Assembly: GCA_030425205.1 (NCBI GenBank) | Contig: JAUIAP010000001.1 | Span: 310,001 to 374,000 of the forward strand | Length of the DNA stretch: 64,000 nt | DNA from: Anaerolineae bacterium | GTDB taxonomy: Bacteria; Chloroflexota; Anaerolineae; Promineifilales; Promineifilaceae | Direction of reading: 5' to 3' | In this document: positions 8,390 to 17,203 of the stretch, piece by piece | How positions within the stretch are numbered: the stretch's first letter is position 1 | Layout of the letters: each line of letters begins with the position of its first letter | Position numbers and translations under genes: made by a program | Notes under the pieces: model-generated | What the model saw: only the letters and a program-made list of their open reading frames with translations | The model's database searches: none | Told to the model about the DNA's origin: nothing

Positions 8390-9531
8390 AAACGCCACCA
8401 GAATGGCATCACGCAGAGCAACGAGAGCAGATGCAACGGCAGTTGCCACCAACCGAAGCCCGTATTGGCGATCGTTGGCGGTGCAATCCACCAATTTTGT
8501 TCTGAATGGGCCAGCGCAACGAATGCGTCGCCAATCGGGAGCGCGCCAAAAGCATAGCGTTTATTGGCTTTGAACGTGAAGGGGAGGCCGAATGTTTCGG
8601 CCGATCCCGCCAACGCCCCCGCCAGCTCTTCATCCCCAAACACCCGCGCTGTCCCCAACATCACCGCCGTCGCAGACAGCGAAATATCCCAAAGTAATGG
8701 CCCTGAATCGACATCGCCGACCCCCGCGACACCATGTGGGAATTCACGCACGGCTGGAATGCCAGCGCGCGTTGTGACAAATTGTGTGCGGAACAATGTG
8801 TAATCACGCGCCGCTTGATCGGGATCGATTTCTGCAAAGAAACGCAAGATCAACGTCTGCGAGGTTGCGCGCGTTCCGTCAACTATTGCGCCCGTCGCCG
8901 CGTCGATTTTATGTGGGAACAACCCTGTGGCTGGGTCACGGTATGGCTCGATACGGGCAAGCCAGCCATCAAAAAAGGTGCCGAATTTATCGCTGGTAGT
9001 TCTGGCACACACCCTTATTGAGGCCGCGGCTGGGAATGTGTCAACTGGCCAAATCTGGTTGGGATAGGAGGGCAGAAACGGGTGAGGTGCGTGCGTGAGG
9101 GCACTGGCAAGGGTGTTACATTCGGCCGAAAATTCCTCGACCATATCCCCACCCAACAATACAATCCCACCCAGCAGCCAATTGCGCCAACCACGATAAA
9201 AAATCCCATACTCAGGGTCGAGATTTGCCGAAAACGGAATGGCTCCCTCTGGCGGGGCGAGCTGTTCATATGCCCAGCGTGCTTCTCGTAGGGCCTCATC
9301 CCGTCGCGCAGCATCTTCCAGCCCGACATTGACCCACGTGAGACCATAGAGCATGTAGGAGAAGAAGTTGCCTTCGGGGAAAAGCTGCTGCATGTCGCGC
9401 CCCATGCCGTTGTTTAGCTGGGTGTGCAGATAGGGGAGTTGGAGGGCGGAATCGGCCGATTCACGATACAACCGCGCCTGACACGCGACCATCAATGCGG
9501 TCAAAAGAAAGAGCAGTCCTTTGCGCAACAT
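8359..9531 (-). CDS. Uncharacterised lipoprotein with C-terminal membrane segment
   Basis: 390 aa from the ATG at 9531, which gives MLRKGLLFLLTALMVACQAR, a typical lipoprotein signal with Cys17. Upstream in-frame codons run into the neighbouring gene. The body is rich in aromatic helices (FFSYMLYGLTWVNVGLEDA, YRGWRNWLLGGIVLLGGD) that recall alpha/alpha-barrel folds. It ends in a hydrophobic helix (PLHLLSLLCVMPFWWRFY) and a basic tail. I do not recognise the family. It could be an envelope-bound enzyme acting on polysaccharide or lipid. It lies 28 bp after the reductive-dehalogenase-like gene on the same strand and may be co-transcribed with it. Confidence 0.7.
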   Translation of the reverse strand: MLRKGLLFLLTALMVACQARLYRESADSALQLPYLHTQLNNGMGRDMQQLFPEGNFFSYMLYGLTWVNVGLEDAARRDEALREARWAYEQLAPPEGAIPFSANLDPEYGIFYRGWRNWLLGGIVLLGGDMVEEFSAECNTLASALTHAPHPFLPSYPNQIWPVDTFPAAASIRVCARTTSDKFGTFFDGWLARIEPYRDPATGLFPHKIDAATGAIVDGTRATSQTLILRFFAEIDPDQAARDYTLFRTQFVTTRAGIPAVREFPHGVAGVGDVDSGPLLWDISLSATAVMLGTARVFGDEELAGALAGSAETFGLPFTFKANKRYAFGALPIGDAFVALAHSEQNWWIAPPTIANTGFGWWQLPLHLLSLLCVMPFWWRFYRRPPSTTS

Positions 9532-9559
9532 CGCATCATTCCCCGCACAACCTAAGTCG

Positions 9560-10747
9560 CTACGACTTACTGTGCCACCACAATTTGGGTTTGGCACGCT
9601 CGCCATAACCCAGCTTTCTATCGAGCCAAAGCATTAAATGTCGTAAAGGCGTTCCCGCCATACGAATGCCGATTCGATGCCACCATTTGCTGTAATCCTT
9701 GTTATAGGGACAAACACGAATACAAATTGAACAGTCGCTATTTTGCGCCGTCCAAAAGCCAAAACATTTTTCACCATCGACAGACCACTTCTCAACCCCT
9801 TTAATATTCGACTGATTATGGCGTTCTGTGTTGGGTGCGCCTTGCGGAATCGCCTTGACGGGGCAGCCATCCGCACAACGACGACAAATTTGGCACATCG
9901 CGTTGACACCAAAGTTGATCGGCGCATCATGGGAGAGCGGCATGTCGGTGAACACTTTGCCCAAACGAATGCGGGGGCCAAATTCGGGCGTGATGAGCAA
10001 GCCATTGCGCCCATATTCGCCCAGCCCCGCCTGAATTGCCAGCGGAATCGCCAGGGCTGAATCGTTCAAGCTGGCGACCGCGTTGTAGCCAAGATTGCGA
10101 ATGTATTGCGCGACCGACAGCACGACCATTGCGTCATACGAATAACCCAAGCCCGTCGCGGCACCACTCAACGCAGACGGCACGGTGCGGATCAAATCAT
10201 AATCCATCGCCTGCGCCGTGACGATGACGTTTGTCAGTTCTGCGCCGATCGCCTGTGGTTTTTCCGTGCGGCTCATGTCACTAAACGTCGTCGCATAAAG
10301 CCAACGCGGATCATTGCGCGTTATCCCGACCATATCTGCGCCAAATGCATTGGCGACGTGCTTGATCTCTCGCGCAGCCTCTTCTGGCGTTTCAAATGCG
10401 ACCTTTTCGGCCGCTGGTTCTCGATAGAGCGTAAATGGATCGCTGAACCCCTCACGACGATCTTCAGACTCTTTCAGCTCCGTAAAAATATCGCTGACGT
10501 GCCACGATGCATTGCGAAAGGCATAATCTTTCTGCGTAAAGCCGTCTGCGCGTCGCCACGTCTTTAACGGTTCACGATAAGTGCGGTAAAAACGCTCTGC
10601 CTTTTTAGAGCGAATCCGTTCATCCCACCATGAACGGCGAAACACGTCATCTTTTTGGTGGAAGCGTTCAAAATTGGGGCCGGTGTTGAATGGATCGGCG
10701 TTGAGTGTGCCGCTGGCGATGGGGATTGATTTTGGTGGGTTTGGCAT
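9560..10747 (-). CDS. Reductive-dehalogenase-like iron-sulfur protein
   Basis: 395 aa. The C-terminal third carries two ferredoxin-type motifs: CQICRRCADGCP, then a more distal Cys with CSICIRVCPYNK, as in RdhA and epoxyqueuosine reductase (QueG, COG1600). The central region (ATGLGYSYDAMV, NDSALAIPLAIQAGLGEYGRNGLLI) matches the cobalamin-binding core. There is no twin-arginine signal and no adjacent membrane anchor, so it resembles cytoplasmic, non-respiratory RdhA homologues. The Arg/Trp-rich N-terminal 110 residues are typical of these. Substrate unknown; catabolic dehalogenation or another B12-dependent reduction are both possible. Confidence 0.8.
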   Translation of the reverse strand: MPNPPKSIPIASGTLNADPFNTGPNFERFHQKDDVFRRSWWDERIRSKKAERFYRTYREPLKTWRRADGFTQKDYAFRNASWHVSDIFTELKESEDRREGFSDPFTLYREPAAEKVAFETPEEAAREIKHVANAFGADMVGITRNDPRWLYATTFSDMSRTEKPQAIGAELTNVIVTAQAMDYDLIRTVPSALSGAATGLGYSYDAMVVLSVAQYIRNLGYNAVASLNDSALAIPLAIQAGLGEYGRNGLLITPEFGPRIRLGKVFTDMPLSHDAPINFGVNAMCQICRRCADGCPVKAIPQGAPNTERHNQSNIKGVEKWSVDGEKCFGFWTAQNSDCSICIRVCPYNKDYSKWWHRIGIRMAGTPLRHLMLWLDRKLGYGERAKPKLWWHSKS

Positions 10748-10856
10748 TTTTAGTGCGGCGCATCATTGCAGTTGCGTATTTTTCAGGTTTGGTTGTGAAC
10801 ACTCCTACAAAATATGCAACTGCAAATTCATGCGAACTTTCACCCGCCTATCTTAT

Positions 10857-10974
10857 TACAGCGTAAGGTAAATTGTATGGCGCTGTCATTCCCGCCTTCG
10901 CGGGAATCCAGTCCCAGAAAAAGAATGGATACCTGCCTTCGCAGGTATGACGGGACTTAGTTTACGGTGTACTT
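10857..10974. repeat. MITE-like inverted-repeat element, copy B
   Basis: Near-full-length copy in opposite orientation to copy A. Ends are TACAGCGTAAGGTAA and GTTTACGGTGTACTTA; internal hairpins are ATTCCCGC/GCGGGAAT and ATACCTGC/GCAGGTAT. It fills most of the 338-bp gap between the dehalogenase-like gene and the liv operon. The remainder of that gap holds the terminator at 11014-11046. Confidence 0.85.
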
Positions 10975-11013
10975 ATATCCATTCTGAGAACAAGTGTTAG
11001 ATATTCGACCTTC

Positions 11014-11046
11014 AAAAACGGAGTTTCTGCCAGAAACTCCGTTTTT
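11014..11046. terminator. Strong bidirectional terminator after livF
   Basis: AAAAACGGAGTTTCTG (11014-11029) is inverted as CAGAAACTCCGTTTTT (11031-11046), giving a long stem with A/T tails on both strands. It is 40 bp beyond the livF stop on the minus strand. Confidence 0.85.
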
Positions 11047-11085
11047 CAGGGTTTATGATTACATCACTTGCCCTCACGATTGATA

Positions 11086-11799
11086 TTACTCGATACCGAG
11101 ATAGGCTTTTTGCACGGTGGGATCGTTTTGTAATACTTTGGCTGTATCGGCCAGCACAATCTCTCCCGTCTGCAACACATAGCCGCGATTTGCCACTTGC
11201 AACGCCATGTGCGCGTTCTGCTCAACGAGCAAGACGGTGATGCCTTCTTTGTTGATGCGCTCAATCGATTCGAAGATGAGATCGACCAAGACTGGTGCCA
11301 GCCCCATCGACGGTTCATCCATCAGCAAGAGGCGTGGTTGTGACATTAATGCGCGTGTCACCGCTAACATCTGCTGCTCGCCACCGCTCATCGTGCCAGC
11401 ATACTGCTTTTTGCGTTCACCTAAACGCGGGAATAGCTCATAGGATTTCTCAATATCCCGCTTGATTCCCTCGCTGTCGTTGCGATGATACGCGCCCATT
11501 TCAAGATTTTCCTGCACCGTCAGCTTGGCAAATACGCCGCGCCCTTCGGGAACCATTGCGATCCCTTTCGAGACGAGTTCGTGCGCCCGATATTGTGTAA
11601 TATCTTGTCCTTCAAACTTAACCGTTCCGACACGTGGCTTCATCAAGCCGCTAATCGTGCGGAGTGTGGTCGTTTTTCCCGCCCCATTTCCGCCGATGAG
11701 CGCGATAATTTCACCCTCGTTAACCTCAAGCGAAACGCCTTTGAGCGCGTGGATGTTGCCATAGTAGGCATGAACGTCGTTGACTTCTAGTAATGACAT
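11086..11799 (-). CDS. livF: Branched-chain amino acid ABC transporter ATPase LivF
   Basis: 237 aa, standard LivF length. Walker A GGNGAGKTT (about residues 36-44), ABC signature MSGGEQQMLAVTRALM, Walker B LLLMDEPSMGLAP and the LivF-type ending with EGITVLLVEQNAHMAL. It energises uptake of branched-chain amino acids or related substrates together with LivG. It is the last gene of the K-H-M-G-F set, followed by a strong terminator. Confidence 0.95.
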   Translation of the reverse strand: MSLLEVNDVHAYYGNIHALKGVSLEVNEGEIIALIGGNGAGKTTTLRTISGLMKPRVGTVKFEGQDITQYRAHELVSKGIAMVPEGRGVFAKLTVQENLEMGAYHRNDSEGIKRDIEKSYELFPRLGERKKQYAGTMSGGEQQMLAVTRALMSQPRLLLMDEPSMGLAPVLVDLIFESIERINKEGITVLLVEQNAHMALQVANRGYVLQTGEIVLADTAKVLQNDPTVQKAYLGIE

Positions 11800-11805
11800 T
11801 ATTTA

Positions 11806-11840
11806 GTGAACAGTGAACAGTGAACGGTGAATGGTGAACA
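11806..11840. repeat. Five tandem heptamers GTGAACA in the livG-livF spacer
   Basis: Five consecutive 7-bp units (GTGAACA, GTGAACA, GTGAACG, GTGAATG, GTGAACA) lie in the 103-bp gap between livG and livF. The gap is unusually long for this otherwise tight operon. The repeat may be slippage-prone; no function is evident. Confidence 0.9.
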
Positions 11841-11902
11841 GTGCCCGGTGCGCCAAGCCTTTGACTTATTGCCGTTTACTGCCTGCCATTGACTGTCTAC
11901 TG

Positions 11903-12715
11903 TCAACCGCGATCTCCCATGCTGTTAACTTCAATCTTGGCGGCGGCGGCCGCGCCCTTGCCTAAGTACGCTTCAATAACGGTTGGATCGGACTGTACCT
12001 CGTGGGGAAGTCCTTCTGCGATCTTCTTACCATAATCGATGACGGTCACTTTTTCGCTGATACCCATCACGACGCGCATATCATGTTCGATCATCAGAAT
12101 GGTGATTCCGAACTCATCACGTAGGCGGCGGATAAAATCTGTTGTTTGAGCCGTTTCGCGTGGGTTCATGCCGGCCGTTGGTTCGTCAAGCAGGAGCAGC
12201 TTTGGCTTTGCACCAAGCGCACGGGCGATTTCTAAGCGTCGCTGATCGCCGTAGGGCAGATTTTTGGCAAGATAGTCCCCCTTGCCCGTTAAGCCAACAA
12301 TGTCGAGGAGGCGTTGCGCTTCATGCAGCGTATCTCGCTCTTCCTGTCGGACAAACGGCGTGTGGAATAAAGAGCCGAGCCATGAACCTTTGAGATGGGG
12401 TTCCTGACCCACCATAATGTTTTCAATGGCTGTCATGTTCTCGAAAAGACGAATGTTTTGGTACGTGCGCGAGATCCCCATGCTGGTGATTTCGTATGGT
12501 TCTAAGCCAACCACCGATTGCCCGTCAAAGTCTAGCGATCCTTCTGTGATTTGGTAGAAGCCGGTCAAGCAGTTAAAGAAGGTAGTTTTGCCCGCGCCGT
12601 TTGGCCCGATAATGCTGGCGATTGTGCCGGCGGGAAGTTCGTAGTCGAGATGGTTGGTGGCAACGAGGCCACCGAACCGTTTGACGACTTGGGTTGCTTT
12701 TAGGATTATTGACAT
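11903..12715 (-). CDS. livG: Branched-chain amino acid ABC transporter ATPase LivG
   Basis: 270 aa. Walker A GPNGAGKTT, LivG-type TYQNIRLFENMTAIENIMVG, signature-like LPYGDQRRLEIARALG and Walker B LLLLDEPTAGMNPRE. The C-terminal YGKKIAEGLPHEVQ is typical of LivG. Four bases separate it from livM. A short Ala-rich C-terminal tail (KGAAAAAKIEVNSMGDRG) is an addition compared with usual LivG ends. Confidence 0.95.
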   Translation of the reverse strand: MSIILKATQVVKRFGGLVATNHLDYELPAGTIASIIGPNGAGKTTFFNCLTGFYQITEGSLDFDGQSVVGLEPYEITSMGISRTYQNIRLFENMTAIENIMVGQEPHLKGSWLGSLFHTPFVRQEERDTLHEAQRLLDIVGLTGKGDYLAKNLPYGDQRRLEIARALGAKPKLLLLDEPTAGMNPRETAQTTDFIRRLRDEFGITILMIEHDMRVVMGISEKVTVIDYGKKIAEGLPHEVQSDPTVIEAYLGKGAAAAAKIEVNSMGDRG

Positions 12716-12719
12716 TTGT

Positions 12720-14468
12720 TTACCTCAAATCGGCCGAAACCGTCACCGCTTCCTGACCACCCGTAATCGTATCGCCAGACATCGAAGCCATCTTATCCCC
12801 ATCGTCATCATCACGCCCCAGCTCGCGTTTGCGCGCCTCTGACGGCCATAGCCCTTCAGGACGGACGAGCATCATCACGATCAGCGCGATGCCATAGAGG
12901 AACAGGCGGAACTCTGAGAACTCACTCAGCAGTGCGGGGACGCCGATCAAGGCCAGCGCACCAACGACAATTCCCGGAATGCTGCCTAATCCACCGACGA
13001 TGATGAGGGCTAATACGTTGATTGAAACGATTAGCTCAAAGCTGGTTGGGAAAATCGAGCCAACTTTTGCCGCAAAAATCGCCCCAGCCAAGCCACCCGA
13101 TGCGGCACTCAACGTAAATGCCAGCACCTTGCTCGCCGTTGTGTTGATGCCCATCGCGTTGGCAACATCTTCGTCTTCACGAATGGATGTCCAGCGGCGA
13201 CCGGTGCTGGAGTTGTTGAGCCGATATGAAACGAACAACATCAATAAACAAGCCGCAATCGTCAAATAGTAGAGCCGTTGTGGTACGTCGAGTCCGATCC
13301 CAGCAACGGAGGCGGGTGGAACGCGTAGGATTCCCTGTGCCCCGCCAATTAACCCTTTCATCGCATCTGAGCGTGCCAGTACGCGGATAATTTCACCAAA
13401 GCCGAGTGTGGCAATCGCAAGATAGTCGCCGCGCATTCGGATGACGGGCAGTGCAAAAACAAATCCTGTCAACATCGCCGCCAGAACACAAATGGGCAGC
13501 GCTAGCCAGAAGTTGAATGGTCCAATGCCCGTTCTTGCCCCAATGCCCAACCCGCTCGTCGAGGTGAGAATCGCCATCAGATAGGCACCAACCGCGAAGT
13601 TGGTCACATAGCCTAAGTCGAGCAGACCAGAGAGACCCACCGCGATATTTAAGCCAAGCCCCATCAGAACATAGAGCGCAACGGTGTTGATGATTTCGGT
13701 TACATATCCACCAACCATCCATGGCAGTGCTAACATCAGTGCCAATAGCAGGAAGCGGATGATGCGGTCAGAAGTTAGTGACTGTTCGGCCGATTGTCCC
13801 GCCCGATAGCTTTGATATCTCTCTCGACCCGTTTGACTCCAGTAATACATCCCACCCGCAATAAGCGCCAGCAGCACAATGAATGGAATCAGCTTGATGC
13901 CCGTCGTCCCAAAAAAGATACGGACGACGCTGGCACCGACAAACGGCCGAAAAATGTTGACAAAAATATCGGACAGCACGCCAATTGCCGCCGCCCATGC
14001 AAAGGACATCAATGCTAAGCGGCGTGTATCAGCCTTAATCAGCGTCAATGCACCGCCAATTGCGCCTAAGACTGCAAAGGCAATGATGAGTAACAGACCG
14101 CCGACAACGGCATTCCCAGTGCCAAAGGTAAATAACCCAACGAGTGTCGGCGAAACATTGATAAACGCGGTCCGAATACCTGTCCAAACAAGCGTGATGA
14201 GCAACAAGATGAAGATTGGCACACCCGTCATTGCACCCGCGATATCGCCTGTGATGAGTCGGCTTTGTGTCGTATCTTCAGCATATTTTTGAGCGGCTAG
14301 ATAACCCGCAATAATCGGAATGCTATACAACAATAGCTGACCAAGTGAAAATATGTTGGTCACAATATCGCGGCCGTCAAACGCCTCGATAAGTCCAATC
14401 ATGCCAGAGCAGAGGGCGATGACACCCGCAATAAGACCCAATTTGATCGTTTCTTTGAGATTTGTCAT
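12720..14468 (-). CDS. livM: Branched-chain amino acid ABC transporter permease LivM, extended
   Basis: 582 aa, longer than the common 300-430 aa LivM. The C-terminal 330 residues are classical LivM (GLNIAVGLSGLLDLGYV, the EAA-like loop with GDYLAIATLGFGEIIRVL, and GGLGSIPGIVVGALALIG). The N-terminal 240 residues add several further membrane helices with no motif I know. A 35-residue acidic/Thr-rich tail follows the last helix. It overlaps livH by 4 nt (ATGA), so the two permease subunits are translationally coupled. Confidence 0.92.
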   Translation of the reverse strand: MTNLKETIKLGLIAGVIALCSGMIGLIEAFDGRDIVTNIFSLGQLLLYSIPIIAGYLAAQKYAEDTTQSRLITGDIAGAMTGVPIFILLLITLVWTGIRTAFINVSPTLVGLFTFGTGNAVVGGLLLIIAFAVLGAIGGALTLIKADTRRLALMSFAWAAAIGVLSDIFVNIFRPFVGASVVRIFFGTTGIKLIPFIVLLALIAGGMYYWSQTGRERYQSYRAGQSAEQSLTSDRIIRFLLLALMLALPWMVGGYVTEIINTVALYVLMGLGLNIAVGLSGLLDLGYVTNFAVGAYLMAILTSTSGLGIGARTGIGPFNFWLALPICVLAAMLTGFVFALPVIRMRGDYLAIATLGFGEIIRVLARSDAMKGLIGGAQGILRVPPASVAGIGLDVPQRLYYLTIAACLLMLFVSYRLNNSSTGRRWTSIREDEDVANAMGINTTASKVLAFTLSAASGGLAGAIFAAKVGSIFPTSFELIVSINVLALIIVGGLGSIPGIVVGALALIGVPALLSEFSEFRLFLYGIALIVMMLVRPEGLWPSEARKRELGRDDDDGDKMASMSGDTITGGQEAVTVSADLR

Positions 14469-15526
14469 GCTTTCTTCTCCGCCAGCTTTTCGCCGATGAT
14501 GCCTTGTGGCCGAAAGATCAGAACCAACACGAGCATCGTAAATGCAATCACATCTTTCAACTGATGAGACCCAGGAACGCCCAGCCCCTCAAGGAAGAGT
14601 GGCGGACCGATTGCCTCGATGATCCCCAGAAATAGGCCACCCAACGCGGCACCGGGAATGCTGCCGATGCCACCCAACACCGCCGCTGTAAATGCTTTGA
14701 TGCCCGGCGTGAAGCCCATGAAAAAGTGCAGTTGGCGGAAGACGATGGCAAACAACACACCCGCAACGCCCGCCATTGCCGCACCGACAACAAAGGTCAG
14801 CGTAATGGTACGGTCTACGTCAATCCCCATCAGCGTTGCCGATGATTTATTCTCTGCAACGGCGCGAATCGCCTTGCCTACTTTTGTTTGCTGGACAAAA
14901 ATTTGTAATCCAACCAACATCAGAATGGACATTGCCATCACAAATAAATCTGCTCGCAAAATATCAGTCTCGCCAAAGAGGATGATTTTGCCTTGCAAAA
15001 ACGCAAATTCAGGAAAGGGGACGAGAGAGGAGCCAAACATGCCGCGAAAGAAGTATTGCCAGAAAAAGGAGGCCCCAATCGCGGTAATTAATGGCACGAG
15101 GCGTGGTGCGCCACGTAGGGGACGATAGGCGACGCGCTCCGTCAGAATGGCGACGGAAACGGAGACCGTGATCGCCGTGAGAAATATGACAATGAGCGAA
15201 AGGTAGGGGTGGGCGGTAATGTGACCTGCGCGATCAAGCGGCCCAGCGACAAGAACGGCCGATGTCATTGCCCCTGCCATAAAAAACTCGCCGTGGGCAA
15301 AGTTAATCATGAACAAAACGCCGTAGACCATCGTATAGCCCAGGGCGATGAGAGCATAGAGACTACCTTGCGACAATCCTGAAACGAGAAAATCCATCCA
15401 GTCGCCACCGGAATAGCTGTTACCAACACCTAAAAACAGCTTGTTAACGGTGCCGTATATAACGATGCCGATTATTCCGATACGAAAAAACCAAAGAACA
15501 AGATCGATATAGTTAAATCGTCGCAT
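14465..15526 (-). CDS. livH: Branched-chain amino acid ABC transporter permease LivH
   Basis: 353 aa with about eight to nine membrane helices. Recognisable LivH features are GLSQGSLYALIALGYTMVYG near residue 50, INFAHGEFFMAGA, and the permease loop KVGKAIRAVAENKSSATLMG before GIGSIPGAALGGLFLGI. An extra N-terminal hydrophobic segment (about 35 aa) precedes the usual start. It is separated from livK by a 240-bp gap that contains a terminator. Confidence 0.93.
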   Translation of the reverse strand: MRRFNYIDLVLWFFRIGIIGIVIYGTVNKLFLGVGNSYSGGDWMDFLVSGLSQGSLYALIALGYTMVYGVLFMINFAHGEFFMAGAMTSAVLVAGPLDRAGHITAHPYLSLIVIFLTAITVSVSVAILTERVAYRPLRGAPRLVPLITAIGASFFWQYFFRGMFGSSLVPFPEFAFLQGKIILFGETDILRADLFVMAMSILMLVGLQIFVQQTKVGKAIRAVAENKSSATLMGIDVDRTITLTFVVGAAMAGVAGVLFAIVFRQLHFFMGFTPGIKAFTAAVLGGIGSIPGAALGGLFLGIIEAIGPPLFLEGLGVPGSHQLKDVIAFTMLVLVLIFRPQGIIGEKLAEKKA

Positions 15527-15681
15527 TGCATCTCCTCTTCCTTATCTGAGTCTATTATTTTTGTAATTCCTGCAAAGACATGAATCCAATTTTTAGCTAA
15601 ATCAAAAACCTATCAGCACAATGAACCTTGTCGTTCTTTTATCCACACCTGCGGCTCAAACGAGTCGCCGCAAGTATCGTT

Positions 15682-15729
15682 AAAACAAAACAAGCAGACG
15701 GTAAGCAATTTTGTTACCGTCTGCTTGTT
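15682..15729 (-). terminator. Terminator after livK
   Basis: AACAAGCAGACGGTAA (15689-15704) and TTACCGTCTGCTTGTT (15714-15729) form a 16-bp stem. On the minus strand this is followed by a T-rich run (complement of 15682-15690). It would let the binding protein be made in excess over the membrane components; the rest of the 15527-15766 gap is otherwise featureless. Confidence 0.85.
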
Positions 15730-15766
15730 GTTTCATGTTAGATTACTGCTGTCGTCCTGCGAATGC

Positions 15767-16963
15767 TTATGGCCAAATTGCGTTGAATTCGCCGCCAGAG
15801 ACTTCACTGACAGAAATCTTGGGATCAGCGCAGTCACCATTTGCATCACACGAGATGGTACCGGTGATTCCGTCCATGCCGCTCGTCGCCGCAACTGCGT
15901 CGATGAGTGCTTGTCGGCCGATTGACAACGTCCCGCCGCTCTCTTGTGCAACTTCTTCAATTGCGTCGAGAATCAAGTTGGTCGCGTCATACGCATGCGC
16001 GTGGAAGACAGAAAGTGGCTCTGTTCCGTATGTCTCTTGGTAGTCGTTCAAGAAGGTGTCATACAAGCTGTTGCCGAATCCGAGATCGGGGCCAGAAACG
16101 TACATACCTTCAGCTGCATCACCAGCCGCTTCGAGGAAGTCTGGTGATTGCACACCATCGGCCGATGCCAAGATAACGCCTTCCAAGCCGTCGATGTCTT
16201 TTGCTGTCTTTGCGATCAATGAACCCAACGTCGTGAATACGGGGAAGTAGATCAACTCAGGGCCAGCAGCCGCAATCGTCGTCAAAAGTGGTTCTACGTT
16301 AGAAGCGTCCGCAGACTCTGCTTCAAACGCAACGATTTCGCCACCCAGTGCGGTGAACTCATCGCGGAAGACGGTTGACAACCCTTCGGTGTAGGGATCG
16401 CCATCATGGATAGCAGCCGCTTGACGAACACCTAATTCGTTGTACACATACTCTGCCATCGCCTTACCTTGGATGGTGTCGTTGTGTGCTGTGCGGAAGT
16501 AGCAGCTTTCGCGGCTACCAGGTGCTGTCAGAATAGGGCCGGTGTTTGATGGTGAAACCATGACCATGCCTTTACCACAGACAATCGCACTCATTGGAAC
16601 GGCCGCGCCAGAGCAGCTTGTGCCAATAACGCCGACGATTTGATCATCAGAAACGATCTTTTGTCCAGCCGCCTGTCCGCCTTCTGCGTTACAGCCATCA
16701 TCTTCTGTTTGGAGGGTCACTTCATGTCCCAACACTTCGCCACGCTGTGCGATAGCGATTTCAACACCGTACTGTGAGTCCAAACCCAACTGCTCGTTTG
16801 CGCCAGAAATAACAAGGGCAGAGGCTAGTTTAATGGGTTCGCCGTCTTCGATGGTGACACACCCAATTGCATCGGTACATTCCAACTCAGCCGCGCCGCC
16901 GCAAGCGACGAGGAAGATTGAGAATGCGAGCAAAAATAATGGAATTAGCTTCGATTGCTTCAT
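15767..16963 (-). CDS. livK: Branched-chain amino acid ABC transporter substrate-binding lipoprotein
   Basis: 398 aa. The signal peptide ends in a lipobox (FLVACGG, Cys21), so the protein is membrane-anchored outside the cytoplasm. Periplasmic-binding-protein type I fold of the Leu/Ile/Val family: GVEIAIAQRGEVLGH, GVIGTSCSGAAVPMS in the ligand-contact loop, YVYNELGVRQAAAIHDGDPYTEGL at the hinge, and FHAHAYDATNLILDAI near the C-terminus. First gene of the liv set, followed by its own terminator. Confidence 0.94.
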   Translation of the reverse strand: MKQSKLIPLFLLAFSIFLVACGGAAELECTDAIGCVTIEDGEPIKLASALVISGANEQLGLDSQYGVEIAIAQRGEVLGHEVTLQTEDDGCNAEGGQAAGQKIVSDDQIVGVIGTSCSGAAVPMSAIVCGKGMVMVSPSNTGPILTAPGSRESCYFRTAHNDTIQGKAMAEYVYNELGVRQAAAIHDGDPYTEGLSTVFRDEFTALGGEIVAFEAESADASNVEPLLTTIAAAGPELIYFPVFTTLGSLIAKTAKDIDGLEGVILASADGVQSPDFLEAAGDAAEGMYVSGPDLGFGNSLYDTFLNDYQETYGTEPLSVFHAHAYDATNLILDAIEEVAQESGGTLSIGRQALIDAVAATSGMDGITGTISCDANGDCADPKISVSEVSGGEFNAIWP

Positions 16964-17130
16964 ATTTTTCTTCTCCAGAAATTTAGGTTTTCAATATTAC
17001 GACCAAGCCAAACGCTCGGTCGCAGTGCACGCTTATTCTATCAGCGTCCTTTAGATTATTCTAACACTTTTTACAAATTCGACAGCAATACTATGATGGA
17101 AACTTTTGACCATATTTGATTGTGGGGCTA

Positions 17131-17175
17131 AAGTCGAGCAGAATGGATTCCTGTCTTTGCAGGAACGACATGCTA
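17131..17175. repeat. Fragment of the MITE-like repeat
   Basis: AGAATGGATTCCTGTCTTTGC and the following hairpin half resemble the internal arm of the repeat at 4690, 10857 and 34694; the terminal repeats are missing. It lies directly upstream of the aminotransferase start region. The rest of 16964-17203 is AT-rich and probably holds the divergent promoters, which I could not place confidently. Confidence 0.5.
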
Positions 17176-17203
17176 ACAAGTTATTTTTATGGAGTGATCA
17201 AAC

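Noticed and set aside
11806-11840. Short CRISPR-like array
   Set aside because: The 7-bp units are directly adjacent without spacers; no CRISPR repeat length or cas gene is present anywhere in the window.
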